From Serratia ficaria (GTDB lineage: Bacteria; Pseudomonadota; Gammaproteobacteria; Enterobacterales; Enterobacteriaceae), in the NCBI RefSeq assembly GCF_900187015.1, contig NZ_LT906479.1, positions 3,038,001-3,102,000 of the forward strand: a stretch of 64,000 bases of DNA. The letters run 5' to 3'. Both the position numbers and the translations under genes were made by a program. Position 1 is the first letter of the stretch. The number at the start of each line of letters is the position of its first letter. The notes under the pieces are model-generated. The model did no database searches and had not been told where the DNA came from. It saw nothing but the letters and a program-made list of their open reading frames with translations. Shown piece after piece: positions 19,167-27,105 of this stretch.

Positions 19167-19182
19167 GGGGTATTTGGGGGTA
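19167..19182 (-). promoter_or_regulatory. Candidate distal NarL heptamers upstream of narG
   Basis: Two TACCCC-type heptamers (TACCCCC and TACCCCA on the minus strand) lie about 190-200 bp upstream of the inferred start. That is where NarL binds at E. coli narG (about -195). They match TACYYMT imperfectly; position is the stronger argument. Confidence 0.5.
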
Positions 19183-19184
19183 GA

Positions 19185-19206
19185 ACGCGGGAGCAACCTC
19201 CCGCGT
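19185..19206 (-). terminator. Stem-loop ending the polysaccharide operon
   Basis: Perfect 9-bp stem ACGCGGGAG/CTCCCGCGT with a 4-nt loop, 19 bp after the stop of the last operon gene. The following minus-strand sequence is only weakly T-rich (TTCTACC). It lies between the operon and the narG regulatory region. Confidence 0.6.
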
Positions 19207-19224
19207 GGCGCTAACTCGAAGAAT

Positions 19225-21099
19225 TCAGCGTTGAAGCCACAGGGTCGCCGTGCCCACCGCGGGCAACGCCAGCCTGACCTCCGCGCCCGCCTCCTGCGGC
19301 CGCCAGCCCGCCGGGAGGCGCAATCGGGTGTTGGCCTCTCGATAGTAGGGATTGGCCGCCAGCAACAAGGCGCGATCGCCCAGAATAAACATCCGCGCCG
19401 GGATTTGCGGGTCGCTTCCCGTCAGCGGAGTCGATTTCCCCGTCAGCAGATAAGGGGTGAAGGCGGCGATTTGCTGCGACACGGCGGCCACCCCACGCCA
19501 GGCGGCGTCAAACTCCCGCTGGTCGAAGCGGCCGGTTTTGCGCTTGTAGAACAGGTCGGTATAGGAGTAAAGCAGCAGTCCCTTGGCGCCGCCGATCAGC
19601 GCCTGCCAGGCCTGATTGCGGATTTCCGCCTCTGACGGCGGATGCGGCCGGCGGCGGGCGTCATAGGCGGCGTGATCCATGATTTGCATCACCACCCAGG
19701 CTCCGCGCGCCTGGCGGGCGGCCTGCACCGTCAGCGCGGTATAACGCGTGGTGCGCGTCAGATCGCGATCGTTCCCCACCGGGTAAGGATCGGTCGCCAG
19801 AATGTCGCTGCTGTTGAAGTAAGCGTCCAGCTCCCCGGTTTTGTTCAGCACCTGGAAGGTGGGATGATCGCCGTCAAGCCGCTTGATTTGCAGGTTTTTT
19901 TCCTCGATTTTATCGAGATATTCCGGCCCCAGCTCATCGTTGATGTACCAGGCGAGCAGGTTGGGCTGCGAACGCAAGCGCTGCACGTACCAGGCGGTCA
20001 TCGCCGCGTAGTCGCCGCCGCGGACGGCCGGGGCGAAACGGCTGCCGCGATACTGATCTTTGACGGAATAGATAACCAGTAGCCCGCGCTTGCGCGCGTT
20101 GCGGAAAAAGGCGTAAGGATCTTTCTTTTCTCCATAGTCATAGTTCAGCACCGTGTTGAATCCCGCCGCCGCGATGCGCGCCAAATGCTCATCGGTAGCC
20201 ACGTTGGCGTAGATGCCCAGCGGGAAAATCCGTTGGCCGTCGCGCAGGGTAAAGCCTTCGCTGTCGATCGCCACTTTGGCCGCCGGCTGCCCGACGCGAA
20301 AAGACAGCTCACTGCCCTGCGCCTGCCGGGATTGCGCGCCGCTGACCTGCTGGCGCAGGCGGTATTCCCCCTGGGCCAGGCCGGTCGGCGGTTGGTATTC
20401 GATGCGGCGCTGCCCTTCGACCCGATAACGGCCGCGGCTGCTGTGGATAACCTGCCCCTGGGCATTGAGCAATTCGCTGTCGACCTGCACATGCTGCGGC
20501 TGCGGAGTGACCAGCAGCGTGTCGACCTTACCCTGCGCCGACGGGCCGAGCTGATACAACGCCGGCGCAGGCGCGCGAACGCACGCATAGGCGTCGTCAA
20601 ACCAGGCTCTGCCGGTGCTGCCCTTGCGCAGATAGACGCCAAAGGTGACCCGCGCCGCCTGCGGCGGCACGGTATAGCTGGCGCTCACCTGCCGCCAATC
20701 GCTGTCGCCGGCCACCCCGGCCGGATAGGCGCCTTCCAGAAAGCGCCCCTGCGCATCGAAGCTCTGCAGATAAACCGCGGCGCCGCCGTCGCGGCCTTGC
20801 CCCCGCACGCCGCGGGTCTTGAGCCAAACGCCGAAATCGATCGTCTGCCCCGGCGCCACCCGCAGCGCCTGGCTGAAGGTCCGGTACTGCGCGGCATCGG
20901 CATTGTCGTAGCGCAGGCTGCGCTTGCCGCTGTGCGCATCGTCGTCGGCCTGCGCGCCCTGCGCGCGCCAGCCGCCGAGCCCCTGCTCAAAGCCGGGGTT
21001 GGCCAACAGCGTGGGTTGGCAGCCCTGCGCCAGAGCCGAAACGCTCCACCAGGCGCAGCAGCCCAGCGCCGCCATCCGGTACATGCCCCTCATGGTCAT
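19225..21099 (-). CDS. Secreted glycosidase-like protein at the end of the polysaccharide operon
   Basis: 624-residue exported protein. A Sec-type signal (MAALGCCAWWSVSALAQG) is followed by a carbohydrate-binding jelly-roll-like module (about 25-170: NPGFEQGLGGWRAQ, then a YTVPPQAARVTFGVYLRKG strand pattern), a middle beta-rich part, and a TIM-barrel-like region from about residue 290 with INDELGPEYLDK, SDILATDPYPVG and GAKGLLLYSYTDLF. The last group resembles family 2/5-type glycoside hydrolases, with Glu in NDELGPE as a candidate acid/base. ATG 21099 overlaps the preceding stop (ATGA). A role in trimming or releasing the polymer is inferred from position. Confidence 0.65.
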   Translation of the reverse strand: MTMRGMYRMAALGCCAWWSVSALAQGCQPTLLANPGFEQGLGGWRAQGAQADDDAHSGKRSLRYDNADAAQYRTFSQALRVAPGQTIDFGVWLKTRGVRGQGRDGGAAVYLQSFDAQGRFLEGAYPAGVAGDSDWRQVSASYTVPPQAARVTFGVYLRKGSTGRAWFDDAYACVRAPAPALYQLGPSAQGKVDTLLVTPQPQHVQVDSELLNAQGQVIHSSRGRYRVEGQRRIEYQPPTGLAQGEYRLRQQVSGAQSRQAQGSELSFRVGQPAAKVAIDSEGFTLRDGQRIFPLGIYANVATDEHLARIAAAGFNTVLNYDYGEKKDPYAFFRNARKRGLLVIYSVKDQYRGSRFAPAVRGGDYAAMTAWYVQRLRSQPNLLAWYINDELGPEYLDKIEEKNLQIKRLDGDHPTFQVLNKTGELDAYFNSSDILATDPYPVGNDRDLTRTTRYTALTVQAARQARGAWVVMQIMDHAAYDARRRPHPPSEAEIRNQAWQALIGGAKGLLLYSYTDLFYKRKTGRFDQREFDAAWRGVAAVSQQIAAFTPYLLTGKSTPLTGSDPQIPARMFILGDRALLLAANPYYREANTRLRLPAGWRPQEAGAEVRLALPAVGTATLWLQR

Positions 21100-21839
21100 T
21101 GCCTTTTCATCGCGGCATTGAGCAGATAGGTGGCGAACAGATAGCAGGATTTCTGGTAAGACAGCCCCAGATGCTGACGGTAAATCCGCCATTGCCAGTC
21201 CGCGGCGCGGATTTTGTTGCCCGACAGCGAATGGCTCGACAGCCGGTAGCAGGCCAGCGGTTCGGGAATGCAGTAGGCCAGGCCGTTACGCGCCTTCTGC
21301 AGCACCGCCAGCCACATCAGGTAGTCCTCATGGCCCACTTTCTGCTGGTACACCTTGCCGATGCGCTTTTGGTTGTAGATGCCGGTGAGATTGCCGATCC
21401 AGTTGCTTTTCAGCATGTCCTGATAGCCGATAAGCTCATCCGCGCCGCGGGTGTTTTTGATCAACTTCAGGTCGTCTTCGAAGGTGTAATAATGCGAACA
21501 CACCACGTCGTAGCGGCGGGTCTGCAAGATGCTCGCCTGGCGCGACAGCTTGTTGGGGAGCCAGACGTCATCGCTGTCGCAGAAGGCGATATAGTCGCCG
21601 CCCGCCGCCTCGATGCCGATGTTGCGCGTTTCCGCCACGCCCTGATTATGCTCATTGCGTATATAGGTCAGGCGGTCGTGGATGAACGGCCGCACCACCT
21701 CGGCGGTGTTGTCGGTGGACGCATCGTCGATCACATACAGGTGATAGTCGGTAAATCGCTGGTTCAGCACGCCAAGAATCGACTCTTTGATAGAGTTCGC
21801 CGCGTTGTAGGCCGGCATTATCACGGATATTTTTTCCAT
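21096..21839 (-). CDS. Glycosyltransferase family 2
   Basis: 247-residue GT-A fold enzyme that adds one sugar to the lipid-linked repeat unit on the cytoplasmic membrane face. It starts ISVIMPAYNAANSIKESI, the nucleotide-binding strand. VIDDASTDNT is near residues 37-46, and the metal-binding DSDD follows YIAFC near residue 88. The C-terminal part contains GHEDYLMWL, a typical ED acceptor or base motif. Its stop overlaps the next gene by four bases. Donor and acceptor sugars cannot be read. Confidence 0.85.
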   Translation of the reverse strand: MEKISVIMPAYNAANSIKESILGVLNQRFTDYHLYVIDDASTDNTAEVVRPFIHDRLTYIRNEHNQGVAETRNIGIEAAGGDYIAFCDSDDVWLPNKLSRQASILQTRRYDVVCSHYYTFEDDLKLIKNTRGADELIGYQDMLKSNWIGNLTGIYNQKRIGKVYQQKVGHEDYLMWLAVLQKARNGLAYCIPEPLACYRLSSHSLSGNKIRAADWQWRIYRQHLGLSYQKSCYLFATYLLNAAMKRQ

Positions 21840-21846
21840 TCTGTCC

Positions 21847-22902
21847 TCACTCGGTGAGCTGTCGCCACTGGGGATAAATACGTTCGGGAGAAAAACGGCG
21901 AGACTTCTCCAACGCGGCGTTCGAAAAGCGCTCGCGCAGGCCCGGATCGCCCATCAGTTTGAGCACCCCGTCGCTGAAGGCGGCGCCGTCGTCATCGGGC
22001 ACCAGATAGCCGTTGACGCCGTCGTCGATCAGCTCGGCCGGGCCGGTCTTGCAGTCGTAGGCCACCAGCGGCAGGCCGAAGCTCATGGCTTCGATCAGCA
22101 CCATCGGCAACCCCTCATAGCGAGACGTCATCAGATACAGGCTGGCCTGGCGATAATAGGCCGCCACGTCGGCGGTGGCCGGCAGCAGGCTCACCTGCCG
22201 CTCCAGCCCGGCGCTGGCAATCTGCCGCCGCAGCGCGTCGCGCTCCGGGCCGTCGCCGACAATCAGCAGCCGCCAATCCGGCGCCTGCGCCGCCACCCCT
22301 CGCCACAGCGCGATCAGACGATCGAAGCCTTTCTGGTTGCTCAACCGCCCCACCGCCAGCGCCACCTTTTGCTGCAGCTCCGGCGTCGGCGCCTGCGCGC
22401 CGAACGGCGAAACGTTCTCGATCACCCGGCACTTCCCGGCGCCCACCCAGCGGGCGATGGCGTCGCGATCCTGCCGCGTCAGGAAAATCACCCGATCGCC
22501 CAGCCGGTAAACCAGCAGCTTCAACCACTTGAATACGCGCGGATACTGGTGAAAACTGACGTGTTCGCTCAATAACAGCCGGCTGCGGGCGCAAAACAAA
22601 CGCAGAAAAGGCGTCATCACCACCGACAGTTTTCCCATGGAAACGGTGATGATCACGTCCGCGCGTTCACGCCGCAGGGCCAACGCCAGCCGCCATGGCC
22701 AAAACAGCGAGCCGCCGCCGCCGCAGCGCAACCGGACGTCGGCGGCCAGCGGAAAGAAGCTCCGCTCGCCAAACAGCGAAAACACCGCCACCTCGTAACC
22801 CGGCAGGCGCGCCAGCGCATTGGCCAAACCGCTGGCGACCCGTTCGGTGCCGCCCTTGCCCGCCATATTTTCGATAACGACGATTACCTTGCGTGGTTGC
22901 AT
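21847..22902 (-). CDS. Glycosyltransferase family 4 (GT-B fold)
   Basis: 351 residues. The N-terminal domain opens with VIVVIENMAGKGGTERVASGLANAL. The C-terminal domain has AVGRLSNQKGFDRLI, LLIVGDGPERDALRR and the donor-binding EX7E motif with Glu263 and Glu271 in RYEGLPMVLIEAMSFGLP. It is a retaining sugar transferase for repeat-unit assembly. ATG 22902 has GGAG six bases before it and starts right after the upstream gene. The longer frame overlaps that gene and is not used. Confidence 0.88.
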   Translation of the reverse strand: MQPRKVIVVIENMAGKGGTERVASGLANALARLPGYEVAVFSLFGERSFFPLAADVRLRCGGGGSLFWPWRLALALRRERADVIITVSMGKLSVVMTPFLRLFCARSRLLLSEHVSFHQYPRVFKWLKLLVYRLGDRVIFLTRQDRDAIARWVGAGKCRVIENVSPFGAQAPTPELQQKVALAVGRLSNQKGFDRLIALWRGVAAQAPDWRLLIVGDGPERDALRRQIASAGLERQVSLLPATADVAAYYRQASLYLMTSRYEGLPMVLIEAMSFGLPLVAYDCKTGPAELIDDGVNGYLVPDDDGAAFSDGVLKLMGDPGLRERFSNAALEKSRRFSPERIYPQWRQLTE

Positions 22903-22903
22903 A

Positions 22904-23809
22904 TCATCTCCTGAATCCCTGGCGCACATTGCGCAGCAGCCGGCCGCCGACCGGGAACAACCCCAACCGCGCCAGGCAATCGCCATACCATTTGATCATC
23001 TTGAACTTGCCGCTCAGGCTGTGGCGCACGATGCGCGACGAGTAATAATTGAACGCCTGGGCGTTTTCGGAATACAGCGAGGCCAGCAGGTGCTTGCAGG
23101 CGAATCCGCTGATATGGCGATCGCTGGGGCTGAGGAAGGTGTTGATAAAGCGGTCGCTGGCCTCCAGATTGAGCTTCGCCGTCATGCGGCCGTCGCGCCC
23201 CACGTCGAGGAACACCCCGCCGCCGGCGTCGTGCGCCACGTGGGCGCCCAAATTGGTGGCGTTGACCAGAAAGCCCCAATCCTGATGCTTGTTGAGAAAC
23301 TCGGGAAATAAAAAGCGGCGATCGCTTTTTTTACGCATGCTGATGGTGGATGAGCGAATATCGCCCATTTCCAGAAAAAGAAAATCCTCGCCGGAAGAAC
23401 CGGTTTTATAGTGGAAGTTGAAGTCGCGCACCGAATCGCCGCTCACCTCCGCATAGTTGCCGAAGATAATATCGATATGGCGATCTTCGTGTTTCTTCAT
23501 GCGGCGAATAATATAGTTGGTGGTGAAGTAATCGTCCGAGTCGAGAAAAAACACGATCTCCGATTGCGCCAATCGGCTGCCGAGATTGCGCGACACCGCC
23601 GCATTGCTCTTCTGTTTTTTCTCATGCAGCATCACGTTGCTGTTGGTCGCCGCTATCTGGCGAATATGTTTGATGTCGTCCTCGTCGGAACAATCATCAA
23701 CCAGAATCACCTGATAATCGAACCCTTGGCAGGCGTTGAAAATCCGCTTCAGGGTTTTAGGCAGGTAGCGCGCACTGTTATAAATAGGAATCACGATCGA
23801 GAAATCCAT
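22904..23809 (-). CDS. Glycosyltransferase family 2
   Basis: 301 residues with the GT-A start FSIVIPIYNSARYLPKTL, VILVDDCSDEDD near residues 34-45 and the metal-binding DSDDYF after SEIVFFL near residue 90. The C-terminal half is diverged and likely recognises the acceptor. It belongs to the same operon, 3 bp after the polymerase-like gene. Codon use is less G+C-rich at its 5' half than in the flanking nar genes, fitting acquisition with the polysaccharide locus. Confidence 0.85.
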   Translation of the reverse strand: MDFSIVIPIYNSARYLPKTLKRIFNACQGFDYQVILVDDCSDEDDIKHIRQIAATNSNVMLHEKKQKSNAAVSRNLGSRLAQSEIVFFLDSDDYFTTNYIIRRMKKHEDRHIDIIFGNYAEVSGDSVRDFNFHYKTGSSGEDFLFLEMGDIRSSTISMRKKSDRRFLFPEFLNKHQDWGFLVNATNLGAHVAHDAGGGVFLDVGRDGRMTAKLNLEASDRFINTFLSPSDRHISGFACKHLLASLYSENAQAFNYYSSRIVRHSLSGKFKMIKWYGDCLARLGLFPVGGRLLRNVRQGFRR

Positions 23810-23812
23810 TTC

Positions 23813-24967
23813 TTACCCCTCCAGTTTCGAATTGATCATTTCTTTTCCACGGCAAAGCAACAATAAAGACACGTTGAATACCGGGACCAGGAAATAGGTT
23901 TCCGTAAAAGTTGTCAGCAGGAAAACAGCCACCACCCAGCGCATGAACCGACTCAGCCTGCGCATGTTTCCCAACAGCTGGAAATAACAGGAAAGCATGA
24001 CGACAGAGGCGATCCCGCCGGCCGAATAAAACATGGCGATGTAAAAGAAGTCGACCGGCTTATAAGGTTCGATGTTCATGCCGAACAGCGGATTGGGCAG
24101 CCCCACCGCCTGAAACATCTGCCATGAGAACCAGATGCGCCCGGTCAGCGCCTGGTTCAGCAGTACGTCCAACGCCGGATTGCTCCCCCAACGCATCACG
24201 CTGGCGAACTGAAAGCCGAGAATGGCCAACGTCAGCGCGATGCAGACTTTTCTATTGGGGGCGACGCGCAGCAGCGGCGCCAGCCAAAACAGCAGCAGCA
24301 TCAACAACGCCAGCATGAAACAGGTGCGAGAATAGGAATACATCAGCACCGGCAGAATTAACGCCGACACCGCCAGCGAGGCGATGTTTTTCATGCCGCG
24401 CGTTAATTTCGCCAGGTCGATCAGGCACAGCAGCATGGCGAACAGGGCAAAAAAATAATACGCCAGGGTATTCGGGTTATCGAAACCCAGCGTTAATCTG
24501 TTGCCGTAACGTTCATCCAGATAAACAAATCCATCGGTGTAAAAGGTATAGGGAATAACCATCAACAGCCCGGCGACCACAAAGGCGATGGCGAACATTT
24601 CAGCGCCGCGCGCCATCTCGATGCGGCGAAATAAAATGATCACCGCCGTGCTGAATACCGCGCCAAAAAGATAATCGCCATGCCCGGTAGCGATATTAAT
24701 CAGAAACAGCAGAACCAAAAATCCCGCCACCGCCTTTTCCGCCAGCGTGGCGATAAAAAAAGCATAGCCGACATAGAGCAACATCAGGCCATTAAGCCCC
24801 ATCACGGCTTTATTGATCAGATCGCTGTTGAACGATCCCGAGGTCAGGAAGGTTTTCACGAAAAATATCAACAGAAAGGTCAACACTATTGATTGATTGA
24901 CCAAGTCCCGCGACTGATTATAACCGGCATTGGCATGCGCGTGAAAACTGGAGGCGACTCTCTGCAT
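23813..24967 (-). CDS. Wzy-like polysaccharide polymerase (O-antigen polymerase/ligase type)
   Basis: 384-residue protein with about ten hydrophobic helices. The middle of the protein shows FDNPNTLAYYFFALFAMLL followed by SALILPVLMYSYSRTCFMLALLMLLL, the pattern seen in Wzy/WaaL-type enzymes before a large periplasmic loop. Such enzymes join repeat units in the periplasm. The sequence of this class is poorly conserved, so the call rests on topology and on being the only such gene in a Wzx/Wza/Wzc locus. The region is less G+C-rich than the flanks. Confidence 0.7.
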   Translation of the reverse strand: MQRVASSFHAHANAGYNQSRDLVNQSIVLTFLLIFFVKTFLTSGSFNSDLINKAVMGLNGLMLLYVGYAFFIATLAEKAVAGFLVLLFLINIATGHGDYLFGAVFSTAVIILFRRIEMARGAEMFAIAFVVAGLLMVIPYTFYTDGFVYLDERYGNRLTLGFDNPNTLAYYFFALFAMLLCLIDLAKLTRGMKNIASLAVSALILPVLMYSYSRTCFMLALLMLLLFWLAPLLRVAPNRKVCIALTLAILGFQFASVMRWGSNPALDVLLNQALTGRIWFSWQMFQAVGLPNPLFGMNIEPYKPVDFFYIAMFYSAGGIASVVMLSCYFQLLGNMRRLSRFMRWVVAVFLLTTFTETYFLVPVFNVSLLLLCRGKEMINSKLEG

Positions 24968-24973
24968 AAGCGT

Positions 24974-25822
24974 TTACTCAGTAAAATAACTGCCCCATTC
25001 CTGCTCGATGTTTTTCGGCATCAGCTTGCTTAACCCCGCGCCGGGCGTAAACGTCAGCTCGCCGAAATACACCTGCTCGCCGGCCTGGTAGAAATCCACG
25101 CGGACATAAGCGAACTGCTGCGCTACCTGGCGAGCCAGACGCGTCATTTCCTCCAGCCGCGTAGGGCGCGGCATCGGTTCGTCGGCATTCGGCAAACCGA
25201 TGCGGATTTCGGTGCGGTTCCAGTCGATATCGAAAATGTCGCGCCGATGGGTGCCGAAACGCTGGTAATCCACCTGGATGAACATGCGAATTTCATGATT
25301 GTCGTTGAAACAATGAAACTTGATGTCGTTCGGCACCTGCTCGCCGTCCAGCAGCATGCGCTCCACCATGATGCAGGGTTCGATGTCCTGATAATGCTTT
25401 TCGCGGCTCTGCTCGTAAAAGTTGCTGCGCATCCACGCGCTGCTGAGATCGTACAGCTCCGCGTAGCTGACCTGCCGCTTGTCGAACACCAACCGGTTAT
25501 AGCCGCTGCCATGGTTGGCCTTCAGCACGAAGGCGTCGGGCAACTGCCTGAAGGTGTCGTAGCTGAGCTCGGTGCCGTGCGCATACAGCTCCACCAGATA
25601 CTCCTCGCCCCACAGGCCGGCGATGAATTCACGCACCTTGTACTTGTCCGACAGGGTGGTGTAGATGCTGCGCGGGTAAATTTTGCGACGCATGATCTTT
25701 TCGCTGAAGCCGGTCGGTTTCGACAGGTGCGGCAGCTTTTTGAAACAGAGCGCGTATTTAACCTGATGGTGCCAGGCATCGGGCAGGCGCTTGGAAATGT
25801 TTTTAACCAGGGTGTTTAACAT
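24974..25822 (-). CDS. TupA-like ATP-grasp protein of the polysaccharide locus
   Basis: 282 residues matching the ATP-grasp TupA family found in polysaccharide clusters. Visible are KPTGFSEKIMRRKIY and SDKYKVREFI near residues 35-67, FVLKANHGSGYNRLVFDK (the phosphate-binding lysine and glycine region), and FAYVRVDFYQAGEQVYFGELTFTPGAGLSKL near the C-terminus, with the acidic metal-binding residues. The fold suggests ATP-dependent ligation of a carboxylate to an amine or sugar, for example amino-acid decoration of a uronic acid, but the reaction here is unknown. Its start lies 20 bp inside the end of the flippase gene. Confidence 0.75.
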   Translation of the reverse strand: MLNTLVKNISKRLPDAWHHQVKYALCFKKLPHLSKPTGFSEKIMRRKIYPRSIYTTLSDKYKVREFIAGLWGEEYLVELYAHGTELSYDTFRQLPDAFVLKANHGSGYNRLVFDKRQVSYAELYDLSSAWMRSNFYEQSREKHYQDIEPCIMVERMLLDGEQVPNDIKFHCFNDNHEIRMFIQVDYQRFGTHRRDIFDIDWNRTEIRIGLPNADEPMPRPTRLEEMTRLARQVAQQFAYVRVDFYQAGEQVYFGELTFTPGAGLSKLMPKNIEQEWGSYFTE

Positions 25823-27101
25823 GCTCTCTCCTTAATTTGCTGATAAGACGCGGCAGGCAGTAAAAACAGGTCAGCTGCAGTCGGGTGATTTTTCCGCCGC
25901 GGAAAAAACTGTTCAGAACGAAAAACGAAATGAATTCCGCCAGCAGCGTAGACACCGCCGCGCCGATCAGGCCGTAGCGCGGGATCAGCAGCAGATTCAT
26001 CACCACGTTCGCCAGCGCCACCAGCGGCATCTTGATGGCGATGAAGCGATAACCGGCGAACAGCACGATGCTGCGGTACGAAACCGTCCCCATCACCGAG
26101 AACAGCGAGGTCAGCGTACAGACCGCCAGGATGTCGGCGGCCGGTTGAAAAGCGGCGCCATACAGCAGCGCGATGGCCGGGCGAGCGAACCACCACAGGC
26201 CCAGCAGCACCGGCAACGACAGGCCCAATACCACCAGATAAAGCAGCCGGATGCGGTACTCCTGCTCCAGCGGATCGCGGCAGCCGGCAATGCCCGGCAT
26301 CAGCGAGGTGATCAGCGCCATCGGCACAAAAACCCAGCCCTGGCTGAGGGTGGTGGCGGCGCTGAACCAGCCGACCGCCTGTTCGCCGACCAGATTGCCC
26401 AGCATGATTTGATCGATGCGGGTATAGATCACTATCGACAGGCTGGAGATGGCCAGCGGCAGCCCCACCTTCAGCAGATAACGGCCATAGCGCCCGGCCT
26501 GGCGCGGCGTAACCCGCGGCGAGGCCGCCGCTTCCCCGCGGAATAACCACAGGCGCGCCAGGTAAGGAACGGCGCTGCTGAGGATGTAAGGCACCGCGAA
26601 CCACACCAGCGGCAGCGCGGCGCTCACCAGCGCCAGCCGCAGCGCGATCGACAGCAGCAGCGCCAGGTTGTTGATCAGCGTATTGCGCTTCGACTGCAGG
26701 CGGGCGTCGTAATAAATTTTGTATACGTCCTGAATCGAGAAATAGGCGCTGATCAGCAGCAGCAGCGTCATCAGTTGGGTGGCCGGCGGCTGGCTGAAAT
26801 GGCTCCACGTCAGCATCGGCAGCGCCGCCACCAGGAACAGCCGACGGCGCAGCCGCATCGAGGCCAGCATCAGGCGAATGCCGCTCGACCGTCGGCGGGC
26901 GATGCGGTTGAAGATGACGCTGTCGGCGCCCAGCTGCACCAGCGGCACCAGGATGGCGATCGTCGCCAACAGATAGTTGAGCGCGCCAAACTGCGCGGGG
27001 CCCAGATAGCGCGCGACGTAAATGGAGACGAAGATGCCGGACAGGCTGAGCGAGACGCGTTCCAGCATCAGCCACAGGGCATTGGCGATAATGGCCTTCA
27101 C
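25803..27101 (-). CDS. Wzx-type lipid-linked repeat-unit flippase
   Basis: 432 residues with 12-14 predicted membrane helices, MATE/MOP-superfamily polysaccharide exporter type. The N-terminus has LSLSGIFVSIYVARYLGPAQ, the typical first helices, and VFVPMALITSLMPGIAG and AFQPAADILAVCTLTSLFSV follow. It moves undecaprenyl-PP-linked units across the inner membrane for the polymerase. It is placed between wzc and the TupA-like gene. The C-terminus is rich in Arg and Lys after the last helix. Confidence 0.85.
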   Translation of the reverse strand: MKAIIANALWLMLERVSLSLSGIFVSIYVARYLGPAQFGALNYLLATIAILVPLVQLGADSVIFNRIARRRSSGIRLMLASMRLRRRLFLVAALPMLTWSHFSQPPATQLMTLLLLISAYFSIQDVYKIYYDARLQSKRNTLINNLALLLSIALRLALVSAALPLVWFAVPYILSSAVPYLARLWLFRGEAAASPRVTPRQAGRYGRYLLKVGLPLAISSLSIVIYTRIDQIMLGNLVGEQAVGWFSAATTLSQGWVFVPMALITSLMPGIAGCRDPLEQEYRIRLLYLVVLGLSLPVLLGLWWFARPAIALLYGAAFQPAADILAVCTLTSLFSVMGTVSYRSIVLFAGYRFIAIKMPLVALANVVMNLLLIPRYGLIGAAVSTLLAEFISFFVLNSFFRGGKITRLQLTCFYCLPRLISKLRREHVKHPG

Positions 27102-27105
27102 CCGC

